This document shows, piece after piece, positions 9,442-17,282 of a DNA stretch of 64,000 nt. Source of the DNA: RYN-230 sp963770535 (GTDB taxonomy: Bacteria > Actinomycetota > Actinomycetes > Streptosporangiales > Streptosporangiaceae); contig CAVYPZ010000003.1 in assembly GCA_963770535.1 (NCBI GenBank), positions 682,001 through 746,000 on the forward strand, given 5' to 3'. Position numbers and translations under genes: made by a program. The notes beneath the pieces are model-generated. The model was not told the DNA's origin. It was given only the letters and a program-made list of their open reading frames with translations, and made no database searches. Position 1 is the first letter of the stretch. Each line of letters starts with the position of its first letter.

Positions 9442-9502
9442 AGCCTCGATGCTTCGCGATCTTGATGTGGTCAGCTGAGAGTATGGCTGGTCGCTGATTT
9501 CT
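9442..9502 (+). repeat. 60-bp repeat, copy 2 (orphan IS end)
   Basis: Near-identical, same-orientation copy of 5183-5242, starting AGCCTCGATGCTTCGCGA and including TATGGCTGGTCGCTGATTT. No transposase lies next to this copy, so it may be a solo end left by a deletion or by a related element. Together the two copies bracket the 5.2-9.5 kb accessory patch as direct repeats. Confidence 0.6.
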
Positions 9503-9614
9503 CGCCGCCGCCCATGCTGCGCGCGGTTTGAACGGTCCGGCCACGCGCCGGGACCGCTGAACGCGCATTGGATCCGTCTTGGCTGTGTCGCGCGCTGCCC
9601 GGTGCTCTGGCCGC

Positions 9615-12600
9615 TCACGGCCGGGCGCCCGGTGCCCTGGTCACGACGTTGGCGATCCGTCCGGGCACGATGACGAGCCGGGCGACCGGCGCGTCCTGGG
9701 TCCACCGGGCGTACTCGGGGTGCGCGGTCACCACCGCGGCGATCTCGTCCTGCTGCGCCGTGGCGGGCACCTGGACCCGGAACCGGGTCTTGCTGTCGAT
9801 CTGCACCGGCAGCGTGACCACTTGCTCAGCCGCCAGCGCCTCGTCGAATTCGGGGAACGGCTCGTAGGCCAGCGTCCGCGGATGACCGAGCGCCGCCCAC
9901 AACTCCTCGGCGATGTGGGGAGCGAACGGGGCGGTCATCAGCACCAGCGGCTCCGCCAGCGCGCGGGGCACCCCGGGCCCGGCGGCTGCCACCTTGGCGG
10001 CGTGAGTCCCGAGTTCCATCAGGCGGGCGATCGCGGTGTTGAACCGCATGGCCGTCACGTCGCGGCGGACAGCGCCGATGGTGGCGTGCAGCCGGCGAAT
10101 GGTTGTTTCGCCAAGCGGCCTGTCGGTCACCCGGGACGCGCCGGTTTGCTCGTCGATGACGCTGCGCCACAGCCGCTGCAGGAAGCGGTGCACGCCAATG
10201 ATGTCGTCGGTGCGCCAGGGCCGATCGGTATCCAGCGGCCCCATGGCCATCTCGTACAGGCGCAGCGTGTCTGCGCCATAGTCGGAGTAGACGTCGTCGG
10301 GGGAGATGGCGTTCTTCTTGCTCTTGCCCATCTTGCCCGCCCGCGCCGTCACCGGCGCGCCCCGGTAGCTGAACCCCCCGCCGGGGGCTGCAGTGACGTC
10401 CACCGCGGGCACGTACATGCCGCGGGTGTCGAGGTAGGCATCGGCCTGGATGTATCCCTGGTTGAACAGCCGCCGGAACGGCTCACGGGTGGAGACGTGG
10501 CCCAGGTCGTACAGGAGCTTGTGCCAGAACCTCGCGTACAGCAGATGCAGCACGGCGTGCTCGCCCCCGCCAACGTACAGGTCCACCCCGCCGTCACCGG
10601 GTGCCGCGCCCGGCGGCACCAGCCAGTACCGTTCCGCCTCCTCGCCAGTGAACCTCGCGGTATTCGCCGGATCGAGGTAGCGCAGGTAATACCAGCAGGA
10701 GCCGGCCCACTGCGGCATGGTGTTGAGCTCACGCCGGTACCGGTGCGTCCCGTCGCCCAGGTCCAGCACCGGGTTCGCCCAGTCCACCGCGCGGGCCAGC
10801 GGGGGCTCCGGCTCGCTGGCCTCGTCCGACTGCGGCCTGGGACGGAAATCGGTCATCTCGGGCAGCGTCACCGGCAGCTCGCTGTCCGGCAGGGCGACCG
10901 GCAGGCCAGTGGAGTCGTACACGATCGGGAACGGCTCACCCCAGTAGCGCTGCCGTGAGAACAGCCAGTCCCGCAGCCGGTAGGACCGGGCCGCCAGGCC
11001 GAACCCGTGGCTGGCCAGCCACCCGGCCGCCGCCTCGACCCCGTCCCGCAGCGTGGCGGTGCGGGACAGCCCGGGTACCCCCACGTCAAGGTAATGGCCC
11101 TCACCGCTGAAGGCGGCCGGCCACTGGCTGGCCGGGGCGCCCGGCGGCAGACCGTGGCTGGCGAGCCAGCCTGCGGGCGGTGCCAGCACCGCCCGCACCC
11201 GCAGGCCGAACGCCCGCGCGAATACCAGGTCCCGGTCGTCGTGTGCGGGCACCGCCATGATCGCGCCGGTACCGTAGCCCATCAGCACGTAGTCGGCAAC
11301 GAACACCGGGATCCGCTCGCCGGTCATGGGGTTGACTACATATGACCCGGTGAAGACGCCGGTCTTCCCGGACTCCTGCTGCGCCCGCTGCCGGTCGCTG
11401 AGCCGGGCCGCAACAGCCCGGTAGGCGGCGATCGCCTCGGCTGGCCCGGCACCCGCGGGCGTGCCCTGCGGGTAGCGCCAGGCGGGAGGTGTCCCCTCCG
11501 GCCAGCGGCCGGTGACGAGATGGCCCACCAGAGGGTGCTCCGGGGCCAGCACCAAACACGTGGCACCCGGCAGCGTATCGGGCCGGGTAGTGAAGACGCT
11601 GATCCTGACGGCCCCATCCAGCTCCTGACCCGGCGCCCCCGGTGCCTGGCCCGGCCCATCGCCCCGTGCCACCGGGAAACCGACGACAGCGCCGTCACTG
11701 GCGCCGATCCAATTGCGCTGCATGATCTTGATCGACTCGGGCCAGTCGACCCGGTCCAGGTCATCGATCAGGCGCTGCGCATAGGCGGAGATCCGCAGCA
11801 TCCACTGCCGCAAGGGCCGCCGGTACACCGGGTAGTTGCCGATGTCGCTGCGCCCCTCGGCAGTGACTTCCTCGTTGGCCAGCACGGTGCCGAGCCCGGG
11901 GCACCAGTTGACAAGCTCCGTGCTGATGTAGGCCAGCCGGTAGCCGTCGACGACCTGCCGGCGCTGCGCCGGGTTCAGCTCGCCCCAGGGCAGGCCATCC
12001 GGGTTGGCCTGGCCCACCGGCTCACGCTCGCCGGAGGCGAACTCCGCGATCAGGTCGGCAACGGGCCGGGCCCGCCCGGCCTGGTCGTCATACCAGCTGT
12101 TGAAGATCTGCAAGAAGATCCACTGCGTCCACTTGTAGTAGCCGGGATCGGTGGTCGCCAGCTCCCGCCGCCGGTCGTGCCCCAGGCCCAGCCGCCGTAG
12201 CTGGCGTCTCATGGTGGCGATGTTCTGTTCGGTCGTGACCGCCGGGTGCTGCCCGGTGTCGATGGCGTACTGCTCGGCGGGCAGGCCGAACGCGTCATAA
12301 CCGAACGCGTGCAGCAGGTTGTGCCCGGTCATGCGCAAGTAGCGGGCGTACACATCGGTGGCGATATACCCCAGCGGATGCCCAACGTGCAGGCCTGCGC
12401 CGCTGGGATAGGGGAACATGTCCATGATCATGAACTTGGGGCGGCCTGCCATCCGGTCAAAGCCTGCGGCGAGCGGGCCGGCCGGGTTGGGGGCGTTGAA
12501 CGTCCCGTCCGCCTCCCAGCGGTCCTGCCAGCGCGCTTCGATCTCGCCTGCCATGCGCGCGCCGTAGCGGAAAGGTGGCGGCTCATCGCCCGCGCCCTGG

Positions 12601-12638
12601 GCCCGGCCGGAGCCGGGCAGGCTGGTGCTCTCGCTCAT
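9615..12638 (-). CDS. leuS: leucyl-tRNA synthetase
   Basis: Class I aminoacyl-tRNA synthetase charging tRNA-Leu. From the ATG at 12638 (MSESTS) it has about 1007 aa, in the range of the long actinobacterial enzymes. The HIGH-type signature reads GLHVGHPLGY (about residue 75). A large CP1 editing insertion follows, and the KMSKS-type signature reads GKMGKSKKNAIS near residue 770, so Gly replaces the Ser of KMSKS. The anticodon-binding helical domain and C-terminal domain are present. An upstream in-frame start at 12686 would lie inside the attenuator terminator and is rejected; AGGCGGGG precedes 12638. Transcription probably passes through the leucine leader/attenuator just upstream. Confidence 0.97.
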   Translation of the reverse strand: MSESTSLPGSGRAQGAGDEPPPFRYGARMAGEIEARWQDRWEADGTFNAPNPAGPLAAGFDRMAGRPKFMIMDMFPYPSGAGLHVGHPLGYIATDVYARYLRMTGHNLLHAFGYDAFGLPAEQYAIDTGQHPAVTTEQNIATMRRQLRRLGLGHDRRRELATTDPGYYKWTQWIFLQIFNSWYDDQAGRARPVADLIAEFASGEREPVGQANPDGLPWGELNPAQRRQVVDGYRLAYISTELVNWCPGLGTVLANEEVTAEGRSDIGNYPVYRRPLRQWMLRISAYAQRLIDDLDRVDWPESIKIMQRNWIGASDGAVVGFPVARGDGPGQAPGAPGQELDGAVRISVFTTRPDTLPGATCLVLAPEHPLVGHLVTGRWPEGTPPAWRYPQGTPAGAGPAEAIAAYRAVAARLSDRQRAQQESGKTGVFTGSYVVNPMTGERIPVFVADYVLMGYGTGAIMAVPAHDDRDLVFARAFGLRVRAVLAPPAGWLASHGLPPGAPASQWPAAFSGEGHYLDVGVPGLSRTATLRDGVEAAAGWLASHGFGLAARSYRLRDWLFSRQRYWGEPFPIVYDSTGLPVALPDSELPVTLPEMTDFRPRPQSDEASEPEPPLARAVDWANPVLDLGDGTHRYRRELNTMPQWAGSCWYYLRYLDPANTARFTGEEAERYWLVPPGAAPGDGGVDLYVGGGEHAVLHLLYARFWHKLLYDLGHVSTREPFRRLFNQGYIQADAYLDTRGMYVPAVDVTAAPGGGFSYRGAPVTARAGKMGKSKKNAISPDDVYSDYGADTLRLYEMAMGPLDTDRPWRTDDIIGVHRFLQRLWRSVIDEQTGASRVTDRPLGETTIRRLHATIGAVRRDVTAMRFNTAIARLMELGTHAAKVAAAGPGVPRALAEPLVLMTAPFAPHIAEELWAALGHPRTLAYEPFPEFDEALAAEQVVTLPVQIDSKTRFRVQVPATAQQDEIAAVVTAHPEYARWTQDAPVARLVIVPGRIANVVTRAPGARP

Positions 12639-12669
12639 GGGACCCCGCCTGAAGATCGTGTCCGGGCAC

Positions 12670-12694
12670 AAAAAAACCCCTCGCACAGGAGGGG
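12670..12694 (-). terminator. intrinsic terminator of the leuS leader
   Basis: A 6-bp GC stem (CCCCTC paired with GAGGGG) with a short loop, followed on the minus strand by TTTTTTT. This is the clearest T-tailed hairpin seen in the window. It lies between leader peptide and leuS. Confidence 0.75.
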
Positions 12695-12716
12695 CCGCCG
12701 CGCTGACTGTCTGTCT

Positions 12717-12755
12717 TCAGCGCGGCGTCTCAAGGAGCAGCCATCCGGCTCGCAT
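12717..12755 (-). CDS. leader peptide with three consecutive Leu codons
   Basis: The 12-residue frame reads MRAGWLLLETPR and stops at 12717-12719. The Leu codons are CTG, CTC and CTT. An in-frame ATG two codons upstream (12761) is an alternative start. There is no strong ribosome binding site. Its place directly upstream of a leuS terminator hairpin is the main evidence that it is a regulatory leader rather than chance. Confidence 0.6.
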   Translation of the reverse strand: MRAGWLLLETPR

Positions 12756-12761
12756 GCCCAT

Positions 12762-13154
12762 CAGGGTAGCGCGCCGGTGGCAGGCTGGCATAGGGCATGT
12801 TGCCCGCACCCGGTGCCCAGATACGGGCTCCGCTGGGTCGCCGTCCTTCTCGCCAAGTTCCAGCGACAGGACTTGGCGCGCAGACTTGCCGCGGTGGGCG
12901 ACGCGCGGGAGCTGCCCGCTGGCCATGGCGGTTTCCGGTTCGCCTCGCTGCTCGATGGGCTATATGCAGGCTGGCTCGATGATCCGCAGGCCGTAGAACG
13001 AAGCCGCCGTAGCCGGGGCGCATCCCGTCGGCGGCATGAGAGTCCGGCGGTTTCCGAAAGCCAGCCAGATTGTTCCCGGGGGGAGAACCGGGACAGACGA
13101 GCCGAGCTCCGCTGCGGTGAGCGCTGGACAGCGCCATCCCGCCAGGGACGATTG
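12762..13154. other. intergenic, no recognisable antitoxin
   Basis: Stretch between the leuS leader and the MazF relic. A 40-aa plus-strand frame, 13036-13158 (starting MRVRRFPK, ending ARDDW), overlaps the toxin's GTG by GTGA, as antitoxin genes often do. However, it is Pro/Gly-rich and shows no ribbon-helix-helix or AbrB-like pattern. I see nothing else convincing. Confidence 0.3.
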
Positions 13155-13507
13155 GTGATCCACCGTGGCGGCGTCTACTGGGCTGATCTCGGGGAGGCCC
13201 CTGGGAGCAGGCCGGCGAAACGCCGGCCAGTCCTGGTGATCCAGTCCAGGCCTTTCAACGCCAGCCGGCTAAGCACCACGGTGGCCGCAGTGATCACCTC
13301 GAACACGCGGCTCGCGACGACGCCTGGCAGCGTCTTCGTCCCCGCGGCAGCCACGGGCCTGCCGCGGGACTCAGTGGCCGATGTCACTGCCCTGGTGACC
13401 CTCGACCAGACCGACCTGGGCGCCCAGGCCGGCCAGCTGCCTGATTCCCCATCGACGACGTCAACCGCGGACTCCGTCGACTGCTTTCCCGTGTTGTCGC
13501 TCTTTAA
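13155..13507 (+). pseudogene. MazF/PemK-family toxin, C-terminal frameshift
   Basis: Endoribonuclease toxin of the MazF/PemK family. The GTG start opens VIHRGGVYWADLGEA, followed by KRRPVLVIQSRPFN, VAAVITSNTRLA, GLPRDSVADVTALVTLD and GQLPDS, all family signatures. At about 13450 the frame slips by one base. The expected ending, IDDVNRGLRRLLSRVVAL with TAA at 13505-13507, is intact in the next frame, whereas the unshifted frame runs on to 13535 with unrelated residues. A single missing base would explain this, so a sequencing error is possible. As read, the last about 20 residues, part of the dimer and active fold, are replaced. No clear antitoxin is present. Confidence 0.75.
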
Positions 13508-13747
13508 GCCTCGAAGAGCCAAATGCCGGCACTAAGCGGGCTTTCGGAGCCTGAATGCTCACCCGGTATTAGCCAGGCACGGCGCGATTGCAAATACCAG
13601 GTTAGGTAGTTGCAAAGCGCCAGCAGGCGGAAAGGCCGTGGAAGAAACTACGAAGATCCAAGCACAGCTAATCCGGCGACCCAAATCCGGCAACCGCTGC
13701 CGGAGTCGGCTGAGGAATTCCTGCTCACCAGTTACAGGGGGAACTCA

Positions 13748-14893
13748 ATGGCTTTAATGCGCAGGCATTTGCGGCACGCGTGCGCCGCGGCGACAGCGGG
13801 CGCCGCGCTCTGCCTGGCCGCTCCGGCCACGGCGGCGGTGGCAGCTCCAGGCAGGGCTCCGTCGTCGATACCGGCCGTCAGCGGCCGGCTGTACGGCACG
13901 GCGGCCACGTCGGCCAGCGACGTCTGGGCTGTCGGCCTGGACCCGGGCGGCGCACTGATCATGCACTGGAACGGCACGGCCTGGTCCAGTCCGTCCCTCA
14001 GTGACTTCGGCTTCCTGCAAGACGTGGCCGCCACCTCGGCCAGCAACGCCTGGTCGGTCGGCGGCACCGACTGGTTCTCCCCCGCGACCCTGATCTACCA
14101 CTGGGACGGCAGCACCTGGACCCGCCAGGCCAGCCCCAACCCCGGCGGTGGTGGCTTTCTCAACGGGGTGGCCGCCGCGTCGGCCAGCGACGCCTGGGCC
14201 GTCGGCCTGATCGGCGGGGGGCCGGGCGCGGGTACCGGCCCAGGCGACCGGACCCTGATCGAGCACTGGGACGGCACCGCATGGACGCAGGTGGCCAGCC
14301 CGACGCCCGCACCGGCCGGCGCACTCTCCCGGGTGGCCGTCGTTTCACCCAGCGACGCCTGGGCGGTCGGCTGGACCGGCGCCGGCACGACCGGTAACAC
14401 CTTCCATGCCCTGATCGAGCACTGGGACGGCAGGTCCTGGAACTTGGTTCCCGTACCAGCCTCGATCGGCGCCGACATCCGGCTCAATTCGGTGACCGCC
14501 ACCTCCGCCAGCAATGCCTGGGCGGTCGGCTCCACTACCACGGGCCCGGACTACGGGGTCATCCTGCACTGGAATGGCACCACCTGGCGCAAGGTTGCCG
14601 CGCACTCACCTACTGGGTCCCTGCTGGGCGTGTCCGCCAGCTCGCCCAGCAACGCCTGGGCCGTCGGCCAGGGCAACGCCAGCTCTGGCGGTTGCGACCC
14701 GAAGTGCACGACCATCATCGAGCACTGGAACGGCTGCATGTGGTCCGTGGTGCCCAGCCCCAACCCGCCCAGCGGGTACCTGAACGATCTGTGGGATGTC
14801 GCGATCGTTGACGGTCGCGACGCCTGGGCCGTCGGCACGACCGACTACGCCTCGACCCTGATCGTGCACTGGAACGGAACATCCTGGTCGTAA
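13748..14893 (+). CDS. secreted WAVG-repeat (propeller-like) protein
   Basis: Predicted exported protein of 381 aa. The ATG at 13748 follows AGGGGGAA. A basic N-terminus (MALMRRHLRHA), a hydrophobic Ala-rich core and a TAAVAAPG cleavage region form a signal peptide. The rest consists of about seven tandem repeats of 45-60 residues. Each carries TSAS(D/N)AWAVG followed by a short variable loop, then LIxHWDGT(A/S)W and often SPNP. Regular Trp-rich beta repeats of this type suggest a beta-propeller. Such proteins are common in actinomycetes but lack a proven role; binding at the cell surface is an inference. A hairpin terminator follows immediately. Confidence 0.8.
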   Translation: MALMRRHLRHACAAATAGAALCLAAPATAAVAAPGRAPSSIPAVSGRLYGTAATSASDVWAVGLDPGGALIMHWNGTAWSSPSLSDFGFLQDVAATSASNAWSVGGTDWFSPATLIYHWDGSTWTRQASPNPGGGGFLNGVAAASASDAWAVGLIGGGPGAGTGPGDRTLIEHWDGTAWTQVASPTPAPAGALSRVAVVSPSDAWAVGWTGAGTTGNTFHALIEHWDGRSWNLVPVPASIGADIRLNSVTATSASNAWAVGSTTTGPDYGVILHWNGTTWRKVAAHSPTGSLLGVSASSPSNAWAVGQGNASSGGCDPKCTTIIEHWNGCMWSVVPSPNPPSGYLNDLWDVAIVDGRDAWAVGTTDYASTLIVHWNGTSWS

Positions 14894-14906
14894 GGCTCAG
14901 CACTGC

Positions 14907-14951
14907 TGCTCATGGCCCGGCCCAGCTCCAGGCCGGGCCGGGTCATGAGCA
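14907..14951. terminator. bidirectional hairpin between convergent genes
   Basis: TGCTCATG (14907-14914) pairs with CATGAGCA (14944-14951), enclosing further complementary GGCCCGGCC-rich arms. It lies between the convergent repeat-protein gene and the GNAT gene and can serve both. Confidence 0.6.
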
Positions 14952-15022
14952 CGACAAGGGCGCGCTCGTCGCCAAGGTCGCAAGGCCTGTGCCTGGCGCG
15001 GCACGAGAGTGCACCCAGGTAC

Positions 15023-15631
15023 TCAGCGGAACGGGGCACCCGCGGGCCAGGCGTCGTCTCGCGAGCCAGGAGACGACGGCCGCCATTCCCGCCTGATCAG
15101 CCCGTACACCCACGAGTTCGATACTTCGCCGTTCACGACGCAGTCTTCCCGTAGCGTCCCTTCGCGCACGAACCCGAGCTTCTCCAGGACCCGGGCAGAT
15201 GCCGCGTTGCGCGTATCAGTCTCGGCCTGCACGCGATTCAGGTCCAGCGTGTCGAATGCCCACTGCAGCAAGGCGCGCGCGGCCTCGGTCGCGTAACCCT
15301 GACCCCATGCCGCATCGTGGAGGCAGTAGCCCAGCGACGCGCTGCGGTAGTCCGGGTTCCATCGGGTCAGACTGCTCCAGCCGATGAAGGCGCCGTCAGA
15401 AAGACGGTCCATGGCCAGCCGGGCGCCGGTGCCTTCGCTCGCCATCTGCTGGCAAGCCGCGATGAATCGCTCGGCGCGCGTGCGTTCGCTCCACGGCGGC
15501 GCGTCCCAGTAGCGCAGCACGTGGGCGCTGGTGTGCAGGTCGAAGAGGGCGTCCGCGTCCACGTCGGTGAAGGGACGCAGTCTCAGGCGTGGGGTGTGCA
15601 GCGTGGGGGTGGGCAGGGACATGAATGCCAT
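15023..15631 (-). CDS. GNAT N-acetyltransferase, RimJ/RimL-like
   Basis: Acetyl-CoA-dependent N-acetyltransferase of about 200 aa. The N-terminus LHTPRLRLRPFTDVDADALF, the central FIGWSSLTRW strand, the GYCLHDAAWGQGYATEAARA acetyl-CoA-binding motif A and NAASARVLEKLGF are typical of the RimJ/RimL branch, which acetylates protein N-termini or small molecules. The ATG at 15622 (MSLPTP) has GAGG at a better distance than the ATG at 15631, so it may be the true start. The target is unknown. Confidence 0.88.
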   Translation of the reverse strand: MAFMSLPTPTLHTPRLRLRPFTDVDADALFDLHTSAHVLRYWDAPPWSERTRAERFIAACQQMASEGTGARLAMDRLSDGAFIGWSSLTRWNPDYRSASLGYCLHDAAWGQGYATEAARALLQWAFDTLDLNRVQAETDTRNAASARVLEKLGFVREGTLREDCVVNGEVSNSWVYGLIRREWRPSSPGSRDDAWPAGAPFR

Positions 15632-15689
15632 CCTGCCTCGTCATAAGGAGTTGCAAGGAGAAGGTCTACAGTTCGATCGGGAGGCGTCC

Positions 15690-16557
15690 TTAGGCAGCGA
15701 GTCCAGCGAGTCCCTGCCTGTCGGCGACGGCCAGGCCCAGCTCAAGCAGGGCGGGAGTAGCCTCGCCCGGCCCCGCCGAGAGCGGGTCCAGGGCCTGACC
15801 GGACAGGTGCCGGTAGTGAATGCTTTCCATGACCACGGCGAGTTTGAGGCAGGCCAGTCCCAGGCAGGCCTGAAGATGATTTAGGGGCAGCCTGGTCTTT
15901 TCCGCGTACGCGCGGACCAGCTGCTCCCGTGACCAGAAGCCGTCATTGGTGGTGAGGTTCCGGGCCACATTCACCTGGTGGCGCAGGCCGCCGCCGGGCT
16001 GCTCCCAGTAGACCAGCAGCAGGGCAAGGTCCGTCAGCGGGTCGCCGAGGGTCGACATCTCCCAGTCCAGCACGGCCCGGACCTGCTGAGTGTCCGGGTC
16101 GAGGACCAGGTTGTCGAGCCGGAAGTAACCGTGGACCATGGTGACGTCGTAGTCCGTGGGCAGGCCGCTGATCTCGTCCCGCAGCCAGCAGGCGAGCGGC
16201 TCGAAGGAGGCCAGCTCACGGGTCGCGGTCCGGCGCCACTGATCTGTCCAGCGGCTCACCTGTCGGCCAAGGTAGTCCTTCGCGCTGGCCGACCGGCCGG
16301 GCAGGGTGGGGCGGCGCGATGGCGTGCAGCCGGGCGAGCGTGCCGGCCAGTTCGCCGCACAGGCCGGCCTGCGCGGGGGCCAGCCGACGGCCCGCGGCCT
16401 CGTCCGCGATGATCAGCCCGGGAACGTAGTCGTAGACGTTGAACGTGACACCCAGGACCGAGGGGTCTGTGCACAACGCGCGTGGCCGGGGGGCCGGGAA
16501 CCCCGTGCCAGTCAGGCCCGACAGGGCCCGGAACTCGCGGGCCATGTCATGTGCCTA
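15690..16557 (-). pseudogene. APH-type phosphotransferase, broken by frameshift and inversion
   Basis: Relic of the aminoglycoside-phosphotransferase-fold family that accompanies acyl-CoA dehydrogenases. Upstream part: AHDMAREFRALSGL, VLGVTFNVYDYVPGLII, LARLHAIAPPHPAR. Downstream part in another frame: AKDYLGRQVSRWTDQWRR, MVHGYFRLDNLVLDP with the Brenner-type HGYFRLDN, AVLDWEMSTLGDPLTDL with the metal-binding Asp, and a normal C-terminus. The shift is near 16290-16300. The N-terminal P-loop-like region is missing from this strand; a piece lies inverted at 16559-16632. It follows the TetR gene in the same orientation, so it was once part of that operon. Confidence 0.8.
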
Positions 16558-16558
16558 C

Positions 16559-16632
16559 CGTTCTGGACGACTACGATCCGGACCGGAAGCTCACCGCCAG
16601 GCTGCTTGCGGGCGGCAGGTCCAATCTCACCT
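16559..16632 (+). pseudogene. inverted N-terminal fragment of the phosphotransferase
   Basis: Plus-strand codons read LDDYDPDRKLTARLLAGGRS then NLT, which is the expected N-terminal nucleotide-binding region of the phosphotransferase whose body lies on the minus strand immediately beside it. The roughly 20 residues that should link the two (around YLLTDG through VLPT) are absent. The fragment ends at the TetR stop codon. This indicates a small inversion with deletion. Confidence 0.6.
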
Positions 16633-17282
16633 TAAGTGCGGTGCAGGTTGAGCTGCTCGCCGGGTGCGATCAGACCGCGGATGACGAGGTCCCACATCTT
16701 CTGTGCGGTGTGTGCGGGATCCGGGCCGCCAGGCCGCCACCATTGGTAGGCCCAGTTGCAGATGCCGAAGACGGCCAGCGTGGCGGCGTCGGGATCGACG
16801 TGGCGGAACACCCCGGTACTGATGCCCTCGGTCACGGCGTCGTGGATGAGCTGCTGGTAGCGGTCCCGCTTGACCCGGATCTCCTGGCGGGCCGCGTCGG
16901 GCAGCTCCCGGTGGTGCTCGAAGAACGCCCGGACGTGGCCGCGGTGGGTTTCCATCAGCCCGAAGATGTCGGTCATCGCGCCGAGCAGCAGGTCGGCCGG
17001 GGCCAGGCCGAGCCGGATGCGCTCGTCCTGGCGTTCCAGCAGCAGGTCGATGAAGGTCTCGTGGATGCCCCGGAGGATCTCGTCCTTGGCCCGGAAGTAG
17101 TGGTACAGGGTGGGTTTGGCGATCCCGGCCGCGCCCGCGATCTGCTCCATCGACACGTTAGCGTAGCCACGCTGGTCGAACAGGCCGGCGGCCAGCGTGA
17201 TCACTTCCGCGCGGCGGGCGTCGGCAGCGCTCGGCTCGGCAGCGGGAGCGGGCCGGATCTTCGTGGCCGCCGGGCCCTTCAC
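16632..17282 (-). CDS. TetR/AcrR-family transcriptional regulator
   Basis: Repressor of 216 aa. The N-terminal DNA-binding domain includes ITLAAGLFDQRGYANVSMEQ and the helix-turn-helix AGAAGIAKPTLYHYFRAKDE (about residues 30-75). The C-terminal domain resembles TetR_C_33-type fatty-acid or CoA-ligand regulators. Its start overlaps the acyl-CoA synthetase stop by 4 nt (ATGA), so the two are translationally coupled. Two palindromes in the divergent region upstream of the synthetase (18981-19000, 19122-19139) are likely operators, which would make the operon autoregulated. The ligand is probably an acyl-CoA. Confidence 0.93.
   Translation of the reverse strand: MKGPAATKIRPAPAAEPSAADARRAEVITLAAGLFDQRGYANVSMEQIAGAAGIAKPTLYHYFRAKDEILRGIHETFIDLLLERQDERIRLGLAPADLLLGAMTDIFGLMETHRGHVRAFFEHHRELPDAARQEIRVKRDRYQQLIHDAVTEGISTGVFRHVDPDAATLAVFGICNWAYQWWRPGGPDPAHTAQKMWDLVIRGLIAPGEQLNLHRT

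Larger units (their letters stand above)
12670..12761 (-). promoter_or_regulatory. leucine attenuator in front of leuS
   Basis: On the minus strand a short leader peptide is followed by two stem-loops. The first has perfect 10-bp arms, GCCGCGCTGA and TCAGCGCGGC (12697-12726), overlapping the leader stop codon. The second (12670-12694) has CCCCTC/GAGGGG arms and ends in seven T, the form of an intrinsic terminator. It ends 31 nt before the leuS start codon. Ribosome stalling at the leader's Leu codons would mask the first stem. I infer transcription attenuation by charged tRNA-Leu. I cannot show a mutually exclusive antiterminator convincingly by eye. Confidence 0.65.

Noticed and set aside
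9579..10958. Long plus-strand frame opposite leuS
   Set aside because: Lies wholly within a clear leucyl-tRNA synthetase gene on the other strand and has no recognisable domain.
12246..13154. Upstream extension of the MazF frame on the plus strand
   Set aside because: Runs across the leuS 5' end and attenuator. The toxin homology begins at the GTG at 13155.
13036..13158. 40-aa frame as MazF antitoxin
   Set aside because: The overlap is suggestive, but the Pro/Gly-rich sequence shows no antitoxin fold, so it is mentioned only as part of the intergenic region.
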